Source: Winogradskya consettensis (lineage in GTDB: Bacteria; Actinomycetota; Actinomycetes; Mycobacteriales; Micromonosporaceae). From it: 64,000 bases of DNA. The stretch spans positions 48,852 through 112,851 of the forward strand of contig NZ_BOQP01000057.1 in NCBI RefSeq assembly GCF_018332715.1, read 5' to 3'. The notes under the pieces are model-generated. The model had not been told where the DNA came from. It did no database searches and saw only the letters and a list, made by a program, of their open reading frames with translations. Shown here piece by piece: positions 26,011 through 33,418 of the stretch; positions within the stretch are counted from its first letter, which is position 1; every line of letters starts with the position of its first letter. A program made the position numbers and the translations under genes.

Positions 26011-26018
26011 TGGAGTTG

Positions 26019-26804
26019 TCACTTGCCGTCGGCGACGATGACCTCGGTGCCGGCTCGGCGGATGGCTTCGATGCCGGTGGGGTCGGCGGAGTCGTCGGTG
26101 ACGAGGGTGGCGACGTCGGTGATGGAGCAGATGCGGGCGAGGCAGATCTTGCCGACCTTGGAGCCGTCGGCGACGACGATGACCTTGTTGGAGCGGCGGA
26201 TCATCTGGGCGTTGGTGTTGGCCTCGATCTCGTCGTGGGTGGTGAGGCCGCCGCGGGCGCTGATGCCGTCGACGCCGACGACGGCGACCTCGATGTTGAG
26301 GCCGGCGAGGGCGTGGTCGGCGATCGGGCCGACCAGTTCGTAGGACTGGGTGCGGGAGACGCCGCCGGTCATGATGAGTTTGAGGCGGGGGCGCAGGGCG
26401 AGCTCGCCGCCGATGTTGAGGGCGTTGGTGACCACCGTGAGGTCGACCCGCTCGGAGAGGATCCGGGCCAGCATGTGGGTGGTGGTGCCGCCGGTCAGCC
26501 CGAGCGTGAGCAGGCCCTTGGGCAGGATGTCCGCGACCCGTTTCGCCACGAGCATCTTCGCCTCGCGGTGCTGGCCGCTGCGGTACTGCACCGGCAGCTC
26601 GTAGGCGAACTCGGCGGCCTTGGCGCCGCCGTGGTTGCGGACGACCAGGCGCCGTTCCTCGAGGTCGCGCAGGTCGCGGCGGATCGTGGCGGGGGAGACC
26701 TCGAACTCGTCGGCGAGGTCGCGGGCGTCCACGGAGTCGGTGCTGGCGAAGCGTTCCAGGATGGCTGACATCCGGTCCGCTTTGCGTATCGAGGTTCGTG
26801 CCAT
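26019..26804 (-). CDS. DeoR/GlpR-family regulator of the sugar locus
   Basis: 261 residues from the ATG at 26804 (GAAGGA box 5 nt upstream); the frame extends 5 codons further. The DeoR HTH is at about residues 8-60: RMSAILERFASTDSVDARDL, SPATIRRDLRDLEERRLVVR, NHGGAK. The sensor domain has the phosphosugar-binding motifs TLGLTGGTTTHMLARIL, LTVVTNALNIGGELA, KLIMTGGVSR and VVGVDGISARGGLTTHDEIE, found in GlpR, AgaR and relatives. It should sense a phosphorylated intermediate of the pathway encoded next to it. It is divergent from the GH4 gene, and inverted CGTTTG/CAAACG elements near this and later promoters are candidate operators. Confidence 0.93.
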   Translation of the reverse strand: MARTSIRKADRMSAILERFASTDSVDARDLADEFEVSPATIRRDLRDLEERRLVVRNHGGAKAAEFAYELPVQYRSGQHREAKMLVAKRVADILPKGLLTLGLTGGTTTHMLARILSERVDLTVVTNALNIGGELALRPRLKLIMTGGVSRTQSYELVGPIADHALAGLNIEVAVVGVDGISARGGLTTHDEIEANTNAQMIRRSNKVIVVADGSKVGKICLARICSITDVATLVTDDSADPTGIEAIRRAGTEVIVADGK

Positions 26805-26826
26805 GGGAGTCCTTCGCAAGGTCGTG

Positions 26827-26842
26827 GCGTTTGACCAAACGC
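26827..26842. promoter_or_regulatory. Candidate DeoR operator in the DeoR/GH4 divergent region
   Basis: GCGTTTG-AC-CAAACGC is a perfect 7-bp-arm inverted repeat, 22 bp upstream of the DeoR ATG. The same CGTTTG/CAAACG core recurs at 28250/28281 and 33345. Confidence 0.5.
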
Positions 26843-26919
26843 GCAGTCAGGCTAGTTCGTTTCTGAGCGAATAGCCAAGATTCCTTGCGCGTCTGTGAAT
26901 AACTACTGACACTCACGCC

Positions 26920-28212
26920 ATGACAGTGATCGCCTTCCTCGGCGCCGGCAGCGTGGTCTTCACCCGCGAACTGCTCGCCGACATCCTCTCCTTCGACGAA
27001 CTGCGCGGGGTCACCCTCGCGCTGCACGACATCGACGCGGAACGGCTCGAGACCGCCGAGGCGATCGCCCGCCGGACCGCCTCCCAGCTGGGCGCCGAGC
27101 CGGTCATCACCACCAGCCTCGACCGCCGGGCCGTGCTCGACGGCGCCGACTTCGTCATCAACGCCATCCAGGTGGGCATGCACGAGGCGACCGTGCGCGA
27201 CTTCGAGATCCCGGCGAAGTACGGGCTGCGCCAGACCATCGCGGACACGCTGGGCATCGGCGGGATCTTCCGGGCACTGCGTACGTTCCCGGTGCTGCGC
27301 GGGATCGCCGACGACATGCGCGAGTTGTGCCCGGACGCCTGGTTGCTGAACTACACCAACCCGATGGCGATGAACATCGGTTACCTCGCGGCGGTCGCGC
27401 CGGACCTCAAGGCGGTCGGGCTCTGCCACTCGGTGTTCTGGACCGTGCACGACCTCTGTGAGCTGCTCGGCGTACCCCTGGATGAAGTGGAGTACCGCGC
27501 GGCGGGCGTGAACCACCAGGCCTGGCTGCTGCGCTGGGAGCACCGCGGCGAGAGCCTCTACCCGCGGCTGGACGAGCTGCTGGCCAAGGAGCCCGAGCTG
27601 CGCCGGCGGGTACGCATGGACATGTACTCGCGCATCGGCTACTTCCCGACGGAGACCAGCGAGCACTCCAGCGAGTACGTGCCCTGGTACCTGCACCACG
27701 ACAGCGAGATCGAGCGCCTGCGCATCCCGGTCGGCGACTACCTGCGCATCAGCGCGGACAACGTCGCCGAGTACCACGCGACGCGCAAGTCGGTCCTGGC
27801 CGGCGAGCCGCTCGACATCAGCCGGGAGGCCACGGAGTACGCGCCGCAGGTCATCCACAGCATCACCACGGGAACGCGCAGGATCGTGCACGCCAACGTC
27901 GCCAACACGGGTCTGATCACCAACCTTCCGCAGGGGTACGCCGTGGAGGTGCCGTGTGTCGTGGACGCTCTCGGCGTACGCCCCGAATTCGTCGGTGACC
28001 TGCCGTTGCAGTGCGCGGCACCCAACCGCGGCTTCATCAATGTCGGCGAACTGACCGTCCGTGCGGCGATCACCGGCGACAAGCGGATGGTCCGCCAGGC
28101 CGCGATGGCCGACCCGAACACAGCCGCGACCCTCACCGTGGACCAGATCTGGTCGCTGTGCGACGAACTGACCGCGGCACACGGCGATCTCATGCCCGAA
28201 GCGCTCCGATAA
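26920..28212 (+). CDS. GH4 glycosidase, alpha-galactosidase-like
   Basis: 430 residues, normal for GH4. The N-terminal NAD-binding loop is IAFLGAGSVVFTRELLADIL. The metal and catalytic residues are in GLCHSVFW (Cys169, His170) and GVNHQAWLLRW (His199). LNYTNPMAMN and YFPTETSEHSSEYVPW are also typical. The CHSV form is shared with MelA-type alpha-galactosidases, not the 6-phospho-beta-glucosidase branch, so an alpha-galactoside or related amino-sugar glycoside is likely. GH4 enzymes use NAD+ and Mn2+ in a redox-elimination mechanism in the cytoplasm. It starts the plus-strand half of the DeoR-controlled locus, with a 90-nt regulatory gap before the SIS gene. Confidence 0.9.
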   Translation: MTVIAFLGAGSVVFTRELLADILSFDELRGVTLALHDIDAERLETAEAIARRTASQLGAEPVITTSLDRRAVLDGADFVINAIQVGMHEATVRDFEIPAKYGLRQTIADTLGIGGIFRALRTFPVLRGIADDMRELCPDAWLLNYTNPMAMNIGYLAAVAPDLKAVGLCHSVFWTVHDLCELLGVPLDEVEYRAAGVNHQAWLLRWEHRGESLYPRLDELLAKEPELRRRVRMDMYSRIGYFPTETSEHSSEYVPWYLHHDSEIERLRIPVGDYLRISADNVAEYHATRKSVLAGEPLDISREATEYAPQVIHSITTGTRRIVHANVANTGLITNLPQGYAVEVPCVVDALGVRPEFVGDLPLQCAAPNRGFINVGELTVRAAITGDKRMVRQAAMADPNTAATLTVDQIWSLCDELTAAHGDLMPEALR

Positions 28213-28245
28213 GCGCGGATGTGCAGCAAGGTGAGCAACATGGAT

Positions 28246-28290
28246 TGCTCGTTTGTTGTTCACATCTTGTGAAGCGAAAACAAACGAGCA
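28246..28290. promoter_or_regulatory. Nested inverted repeats before the SIS-ABC operon
   Basis: A perfect 12-bp inverted repeat (TGCTCGTTTGTT at 28246-28257 and AACAAACGAGCA at 28279-28290) encloses a second one, TTCACA-TCT-TGTGAA (28259-28273). The outer repeat carries the CGTTTG/CAAACG core seen before the DeoR gene. No T tail follows, and the SIS start codon is 12 bp away, so an operator is more likely than a terminator. Confidence 0.6.
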
Positions 28291-28302
28291 TAATCCTGCA
28301 CC

Positions 28303-29190
28303 ATGAACGCCACGTCCGAGGAAATCGCCAGCCAGCCCGCCGTCTGGGAGCAGGCACTCACGCTCACCGCCGAAGCCCGTGATCAGCTCGCCGCCCCCGG
28401 CGAGCGGGTCCTGATCATCGGGTGCGGTACCAGCTGGTTCGTCGCCCAGTGCATCGCCGAGCTGCGGGAGAGCGCGGGCCTCGGCGAGACAGACGCGGTG
28501 TGCGCCTCGGAATACCGGCCTCGCCGCCGCTACGACCGCGTGGTGGCGATCAGCCGGTCGGGCACCTCCACCGAGGTGCTCGACGCGCTGCGGCAGGTGC
28601 CGCAGGGAACCCACCGGGTAGCCGTCACCGCGGTGCCCGGGATGCCCATCGACGACCTCGCCGAGGCCCGGATCCTGCTCGACTTCGCCGATGAGAGCAG
28701 CGTCGTGCAGACCCGCTTCCCGACCACCGTGCTCGCCCTGGCCCGCGCGGCGTTCGGCGAGGACCTGACCCACCTCGCGGACGACGGGCGGGCGGCACTG
28801 TCCGCCGCACTGCCCGCCGATCCGGCCACCATCGAGCATCTCGTGTTCCTCGGCACCGGCTGGACGGTCGGACTCGCTCACGAGGCGGCGCTCAAGGTGC
28901 GCGAGGCCGCACAGGCGTACTCCGAGTCGTACCCCGCAATGGATTTCCGGCACGGACCGGTGGCTGTCGCCAATGAGCACAGCCTGGTCTTCTCCTTCGG
29001 CGGTGTCCCCGCCGGTCTCGACGACGTCGGCCGCTCGGCCGGCGCCACCACCTACCGCGACGACCGCGACCCGCTCGCCCAGCTCGTCCTCGCCCAGCGT
29101 TTCGCGATCGCCCTGGCCGCCCAGCGTGGCCTCGACCCGGATCACCCCCGTTTGCTGACCCGCTCGGTGGTACTCACCGACGCGGTCTGA
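28303..29190 (+). CDS. SIS-domain phosphosugar isomerase/deaminase (AgaS-like)
   Basis: 295 residues with two SIS domains. The first has the phosphosugar loops VLIIGCGTSWFVAQCIAELR and VVAISRSGTSTEVLDAL. The second has VFLGTGWTVGLAHEAALKVR and AYSESYPAMDFRHGPVAVA, the catalytic-type ESY-x-x-x-DF-RHGP segment shared by AgaS and the isomerase half of glucosamine-6-phosphate synthase. AgaS converts galactosamine-6-phosphate to tagatose-6-phosphate with release of ammonia. With the kinase and aldolase at 33.4-35.3 kb this fits a tagatose-type route. Exact substrate is inferred. It heads the operon SIS-binding protein-permease-permease. Confidence 0.88.
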   Translation: MNATSEEIASQPAVWEQALTLTAEARDQLAAPGERVLIIGCGTSWFVAQCIAELRESAGLGETDAVCASEYRPRRRYDRVVAISRSGTSTEVLDALRQVPQGTHRVAVTAVPGMPIDDLAEARILLDFADESSVVQTRFPTTVLALARAAFGEDLTHLADDGRAALSAALPADPATIEHLVFLGTGWTVGLAHEAALKVREAAQAYSESYPAMDFRHGPVAVANEHSLVFSFGGVPAGLDDVGRSAGATTYRDDRDPLAQLVLAQRFAIALAAQRGLDPDHPRLLTRSVVLTDAV

Positions 29191-29213
29191 CAAGAGATCG
29201 AGGTTCGGCAGTG

Positions 29214-30533
29214 ATGACAACTTGGACCGGCCGGCGGGCCCGGCTTATGGCCGTGGCGAGCACGGCCCTGCTGCTCGCCGCGTGCAGCGGCGGCACGAGC
29301 GACGACGGTAAGGACGCCGCGGCGGGCTACGACCCGTCGGCTGCCGTCACCATCACGTGGTGGACCGGGCAGACCATGGAGGCCGAGAAGGTCGCCGAGA
29401 GCCTCGCTGCCGAATACCACACCGCCCACCCGAACGTCACGATCAAGACGTCGGCGGGCGCCCCGACGACCGACGACCTGCTCACCAAGCTGTCCGCCGG
29501 GTTCGCGGGTGACAGCTACCCCGACATCTCGTACGCGTTCGGCAGCTGGGCCGGCGAGCTCGGTGCCAGCGGCCGCACCCAGGACATCACGTCGTTCGTG
29601 AACGACCCGTCCTTCGCCTGGAACGAGATCCCGGAGGCGGCCCGGCTCACCGCCACCTCCGCCGAGGGCAAGGTCATCGGCGTCCCCGCGCTGGTGGACA
29701 ACCTCGCGATCATCTACAACAAGAAGCTGTTCGACGCCAAGGGCATCGCGTACCCGACGAAGGACTGGACCTGGCAGGACTTCCGCGACGCGGCGAAGAA
29801 GCTGACGGACCCGGGCACCAACACGTACGGAACCGCGTACTCGGTCTCCGGCAGCGAGGACACCACCTGGCACCTGTGGCCCCTGCTCTGGCAGAACGGC
29901 GGCAAGATCCTCGACGGTAAGAAGCCCGCCTTCAACTCCGCCGCCGGGGTGACCGCGCTGGAAACCCTGCGCGCCATGGCCGTCGACGACAAGTCGATGT
30001 ACCTCGACCAGACCGACGAGAAGTACATGCCGCTGTTCGCCAGCGGTCGCGTCGGCATGGTCATCAACGGGCCGTGGTCGCTGCTCGACCCGCTCAAGAC
30101 CTCGAAGGTCTCGTACGGCGTGTCGGTGCTGCCCGGGACCAACGGTGACCACCAGACCATCTCGGGCCCCGACCTCTGGGTGCTGTTCGACCATGACAAC
30201 GCCAACCAGGCCGGTGCCTCGCGGGACTTCGTCAAGTGGCTGACCAGCTCCGGGACCGACGCCAAGTGGAACCTCGCCGTCGGCAACCTGCCGTTGCGGA
30301 CCTCGGAGAAGAGCAGCCCCGAGTTCGCGGCGTACGTCAAGGAGTACCCGGGCGGCCAGGAGTTCTTCGACAACCTGGCCAACGCCAAGCAGGCCCGGCC
30401 GACCGTCGAGGGCTACGAGGCGATGAGCCGCAACGTCGGTGACGCGATCGCCGAGGTCCTGCAGGGCGCCAAGCAGCCCCAGCAGGCGCTCGACGACGCG
30501 GCCAAGAAGTCCGAAGGGGCGCTGGAGGACTGA
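29214..30533 (+). CDS. Sugar ABC transporter substrate-binding lipoprotein
   Basis: 439 residues. GTG at 29211 and ATG at 29214 are adjacent; the ATG is preferred, with GAGG 8-11 nt upstream. The lipoprotein signal ends LLLAACSGG. The mature protein is a family 1 solute-binding protein: VTITWWTGQTMEAEKVAESL, AEYHTAHPNVTIKTSAG, IYNKKLFDAKGIAYPTKDWT, MVINGPWSLLDPLKTSKV. The aromatic WTWQDF and PLLWQNGG segments line the sugar cleft in relatives. It lies 23 nt after the SIS gene and feeds the two permeases that follow. The ligand is probably the glycoside or amino sugar used by this locus. Confidence 0.92.
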   Translation: MTTWTGRRARLMAVASTALLLAACSGGTSDDGKDAAAGYDPSAAVTITWWTGQTMEAEKVAESLAAEYHTAHPNVTIKTSAGAPTTDDLLTKLSAGFAGDSYPDISYAFGSWAGELGASGRTQDITSFVNDPSFAWNEIPEAARLTATSAEGKVIGVPALVDNLAIIYNKKLFDAKGIAYPTKDWTWQDFRDAAKKLTDPGTNTYGTAYSVSGSEDTTWHLWPLLWQNGGKILDGKKPAFNSAAGVTALETLRAMAVDDKSMYLDQTDEKYMPLFASGRVGMVINGPWSLLDPLKTSKVSYGVSVLPGTNGDHQTISGPDLWVLFDHDNANQAGASRDFVKWLTSSGTDAKWNLAVGNLPLRTSEKSSPEFAAYVKEYPGGQEFFDNLANAKQARPTVEGYEAMSRNVGDAIAEVLQGAKQPQQALDDAAKKSEGALED

Positions 30534-31480
30534 TGGCTGTCACGTTCGCGGCGACCCCGCGTACGCAGCAGGAGAGCGCACCCCGGCCGCCCAGGCGGCG
30601 CGGCCGGGCCGCCCGCCGCAACCTCGTCGGCTGGGGCTTCGCGGCCCCCGCCACCCTCGTGGTGGTCGGACTGTCGATCTTCCCGGCGGTGTGGGCGTTC
30701 TTCATCTCGCGTACCAAGTGGAACGGCATCGCCCCGGCGACCGACCTCGGCTGGCGCAACTACGAGCGCATCGTGCAGGACCCGGACGCGGTCGCCGCGG
30801 CGAAGCACACCCTGCTGCTCACCGTGCTGTTCGTGCCGGGCTCGATCCTGCTCGGCATCCTCATCGCGGTCGCGCTCAACCAGAAGATCCGGCTGCTCGG
30901 TTTCTACCGGACCTGCATCTTCGTGCCCTACGTGGCGTCCGCCGCCGCGACCGGCATCCTCGCGAGCTTCGTCTTCAACCCGCAGTTCGGGGCGGCGAAC
31001 GAGGTGCTGCGCCGGATCGGGCTGCCCACCCAGGGCTTCCTGGAGAATCCCAATCAGGCCCTGGTGGTCATCTGTCTCATCGCGCTGTGGGGCGAGGTCG
31101 GCTTCTGCGCGGTCATCTACCTCGCCGCGCTGCAGGACATCCCCGCGGAGCTGGTCGAGGCGGCGACGGTGGACGGCGCGAGCCGGTGGCGGGTGTTCCT
31201 GCACATCACGCTGCCGGAGCTGCGCCCGGTGACCGTCTTCACCACGATCTGGCAGACCATCACCGCGATGCAGCTGTTCGACCTCATCTACACCACCACC
31301 CGCGGCGGCCCGATGAACAGCACCCAGACGGTCGTCTACTACATCTACGAGCTCGCGTTCCAGACCCAGCGGCTCGGCTACGGCGCGGCGCTCGCGTACC
31401 TGTTGTTCGCGGTGACTCTGCTGCTCACGCTCGTCGTGATGTGGTACAGCCGCCGCAACGGATCGGAGTCGTTGCGATGA
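30533..31480 (+). CDS. Sugar ABC transporter permease (MalF/UgpA type)
   Basis: 315 residues with about six membrane segments after a basic N-terminal tail (PPRRRGRAARRN). The EAA loop is clear: LVEAATVDGASRWRVFLHIT then LPELRP. The start codon overlaps the stop of the binding-protein gene by one base, and its own stop overlaps the next start (ATGA), so expression is coupled. It forms the membrane channel together with the 31477 gene. Confidence 0.93.
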   Translation: MAVTFAATPRTQQESAPRPPRRRGRAARRNLVGWGFAAPATLVVVGLSIFPAVWAFFISRTKWNGIAPATDLGWRNYERIVQDPDAVAAAKHTLLLTVLFVPGSILLGILIAVALNQKIRLLGFYRTCIFVPYVASAAATGILASFVFNPQFGAANEVLRRIGLPTQGFLENPNQALVVICLIALWGEVGFCAVIYLAALQDIPAELVEAATVDGASRWRVFLHITLPELRPVTVFTTIWQTITAMQLFDLIYTTTRGGPMNSTQTVVYYIYELAFQTQRLGYGAALAYLLFAVTLLLTLVVMWYSRRNGSESLR

Positions 31481-32298
31481 AATGGCGTCTTCCGTTCAGC
31501 CCGTGGCACCTGCTGCTCATGCCGCTGGCGCTCATCTTCGTGCTGCCGCTCGTGCAGATGGTCCTGACCTCGTTCATGAGCGCGCAGGAGATCAACCAGT
31601 TTCCGCCGAAGTTCATCCCGACCAGTCTGCACCTCGAGGGCTACCGCACGTTGCTGAGCGAGTCGCACATCGTGCGCTGGTTCGCCAACACCGTTCTCGT
31701 GTCGGCGATCGCGGTGGTGTCGCACCTGATCCTGTGCTCCCTGGCCGGCTACGGGTTCGCGCGGCTCAGGTTCGCGGGCCGGGGCCTGGCGTTCGTCGTG
31801 ATCGTCGCCACGGTGATGGTCCCGATGCAGCTGCTGATGATCCCGACGTACCTGATGTTCGCCCGCATCGGCATCGTGGACACCCTGGCCGCGGCGTTCG
31901 TACCCTGGCTGGCCTCGGCCTTCGGCATCTTCCTCATGCGGCAGTTCTTCCTCGGCCTGCCCGTGGAGCTGGAGGAGGCCGCGCGACTCGACGGCGCCGG
32001 CACCCTGCGCACGTTCGTCAGCGTGGTGCTGCCGCTCGCCCGTCCGGCGCTCGCGACCCTCGCGATCTTCACGTTGCTGTCGAGCTGGAACGATCTGCTG
32101 TGGCCGCTGGTGGCGATCTCGGACGACACGAAGTTCACGCTGCAGGTCGGGCTGGCCAGCTTCCAGGGCACCCGGCGCACGGAATGGTCGCAGCTCATGG
32201 CGGGCAACGTCATCGCGACGCTGCCGCTGATCGTGGCCTTCCTCGTCGCCCAGCGCCGGTTCATCGCGACGATGACCTTCACCGGTCTGAAGGGGTGA
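31477..32298 (+). CDS. Sugar ABC transporter permease (MalG/UgpE type)
   Basis: 273 residues from the ATG at 31477; the open frame extends far upstream, but that part is a shadow of the first permease. About six membrane segments (WHLLLMPLALIFVLPLVQMV first) and the EAA loop ELEEAARLDGAGTLRTFVSV then VLPLARPAL. It is the last gene of the operon and is followed by a strong terminator 4 nt after its stop. There is no ATPase gene in the locus, so a shared MsiK-type ATPase is assumed. Confidence 0.93.
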   Translation: MKWRLPFSPWHLLLMPLALIFVLPLVQMVLTSFMSAQEINQFPPKFIPTSLHLEGYRTLLSESHIVRWFANTVLVSAIAVVSHLILCSLAGYGFARLRFAGRGLAFVVIVATVMVPMQLLMIPTYLMFARIGIVDTLAAAFVPWLASAFGIFLMRQFFLGLPVELEEAARLDGAGTLRTFVSVVLPLARPALATLAIFTLLSSWNDLLWPLVAISDDTKFTLQVGLASFQGTRRTEWSQLMAGNVIATLPLIVAFLVAQRRFIATMTFTGLKG

Positions 32299-32301
32299 TG
32301 C

Positions 32302-32346
32302 GTGACCCGGCGGAAGTGTTCCGCCTCCGCCGGGTCACGGCGTTTT
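32302..32346. terminator. Terminator between the ABC operon and the PfkB gene
   Basis: A perfect 13-bp stem (32302-32314 with 32326-32338, 11-nt loop) followed on the plus strand by GGCGTTTT. It sits between convergent genes and can serve both, but only the plus strand has a T run. Confidence 0.85.
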
Positions 32347-33249
32347 CTACGCTTCGAGGTCTGCGCGGGTGGCCTGGGCGGCGGTTCCTCCCGCTGCCCG
32401 GGTGCTCAGGGAACCCGCGGCGGCGGCCCAGCGGATCGCTTCCGCGACCGGCAGTCCGGCGAGCCGGCCGGCCAGGAAACCCGCGTTGAAGCTGTCACCC
32501 GCCCCGGTGGTGTCGGCCACTTCGACCGTACGCCCGGGAGCGGACGATTCGCCGTCAGGTCCCCAGGCCCGTGCGCCCGCCGCGCCGTTCTTCATCACCA
32601 CAGTGGTGCCCCGCGCGACCAGCTTCGCCGCGGCCCTGTCCACGTCCTGCTCGCCGGTGACCGCCCGCAGCTCGTTCGCGTTCGGGAGGAACACGTCGGT
32701 GTGCGCGAGGATGTCCTCGATGGAGTCCCAGCGTTCGGCGGGATCCCAGTTGGTGTCCAGCGAGGTGGTCACGCCCGCGGCGCGTGCTCGTGCGAACACC
32801 CCCGCGAGGCCCGCGGCCAGACCCGGCTGCAGATAGAGCGATGCGACGTGTACGTGACGGGTGGCCGCCAGGTGCTCGTCCGTGACGTCCTCCGGTCGCA
32901 GGGCAGGGATCGTGCCCGGGAGCGTCAGGATCGAGCGGTCGTCGTCGTCCGGGGTCAGGATGACGCTCAGCCCCGTGGGGATCTCCGGCGCGGTCCTCGC
33001 GAGCAGCAGGGCGACGCCGCGCTCCTCGAGCCGCTGGCGGGTGATCGCCCCGAACACGTCGTCGCCGAGCGCGGTGAGCAGCGTCGTGCTCAGCCCGAGC
33101 CGCGCGCAACCGGCGGCCGTGATGGCCGCCGAGCCGCCGAGCACGAGGTCCGCGCCGGTGAGCAGCTGCTCGGCCTGCCCGAAGCGGGGCCGGACGTCGC
33201 CCCGCAGCACCAGGTCCGGATTCGCGTCCCCGACCACCAGAACGTCCAT
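32347..33249 (-). CDS. PfkB-family sugar kinase
   Basis: 300 residues from the ATG at 33249 (GGGAGAG box); the 32 extra residues of the longer frame are not family-like. It has the ribokinase/PfkB N-terminal pattern MDVLVVGDANPDLVLRGDV and GGSAAITAAGCARLGLSTTL, and the ATP/catalytic motif VADTTGAGDSFNAGFLAGRL near residue 245, with the catalytic Asp in GAGD. The substrate could be a free hexose, amino sugar or its phosphate. In an ABC-based pathway a kinase is needed to make the 6-phosphate, so it may phosphorylate the imported galactose-type sugar. It points toward the ABC operon and has its own palindromic control region. Confidence 0.88.
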   Translation of the reverse strand: MDVLVVGDANPDLVLRGDVRPRFGQAEQLLTGADLVLGGSAAITAAGCARLGLSTTLLTALGDDVFGAITRQRLEERGVALLLARTAPEIPTGLSVILTPDDDDRSILTLPGTIPALRPEDVTDEHLAATRHVHVASLYLQPGLAAGLAGVFARARAAGVTTSLDTNWDPAERWDSIEDILAHTDVFLPNANELRAVTGEQDVDRAAAKLVARGTTVVMKNGAAGARAWGPDGESSAPGRTVEVADTTGAGDSFNAGFLAGRLAGLPVAEAIRWAAAAGSLSTRAAGGTAAQATRADLEA

Positions 33250-33265
33250 GTCTCTCCCGCCCTTG

Positions 33266-33283
33266 GTTGTCCATATGAACAAC
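33266..33283. promoter_or_regulatory. Palindrome upstream of the PfkB gene
   Basis: GTTGTCCATATGAACAAC is an 18-bp inverted repeat with one mismatched pair, centred on CATATG, 17 bp upstream of the kinase start codon. It is a good candidate operator, different from the CGTTTG-type sites. Confidence 0.5.
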
Positions 33284-33344
33284 TCAGAATGCTCACTTGC
33301 CGGTCCATGCCCACGAATAGCAGGCCGAGAGCACCATACGCGCA

Positions 33345-33383
33345 CAAACGGCTATTGACACCTGTTCGTTCGATCAGTTGAAT
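33345..33383 (+). promoter_or_regulatory. Promoter of the kinase-aldolase operon
   Basis: TTGACA (33355-33360) and TTGAAT (33378-33383) with a 17-nt spacer form a good housekeeping promoter, about 36 nt before the ATG at 33419. A CAAACG element (33345-33350) lies just upstream of the -35, and GTTCGTTCG is inside the spacer, so DeoR control is plausible. Confidence 0.65.
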
Positions 33384-33418
33384 CGGCGACACCCCAGGCA
33401 AACGAGGCTGCTGAAACG

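Noticed and set aside
26843..29220. Very long minus-strand open frame across the GH4 and SIS genes
   Set aside because: Antisense shadow of two genes with intact active sites; no motif or ribosome binding site.
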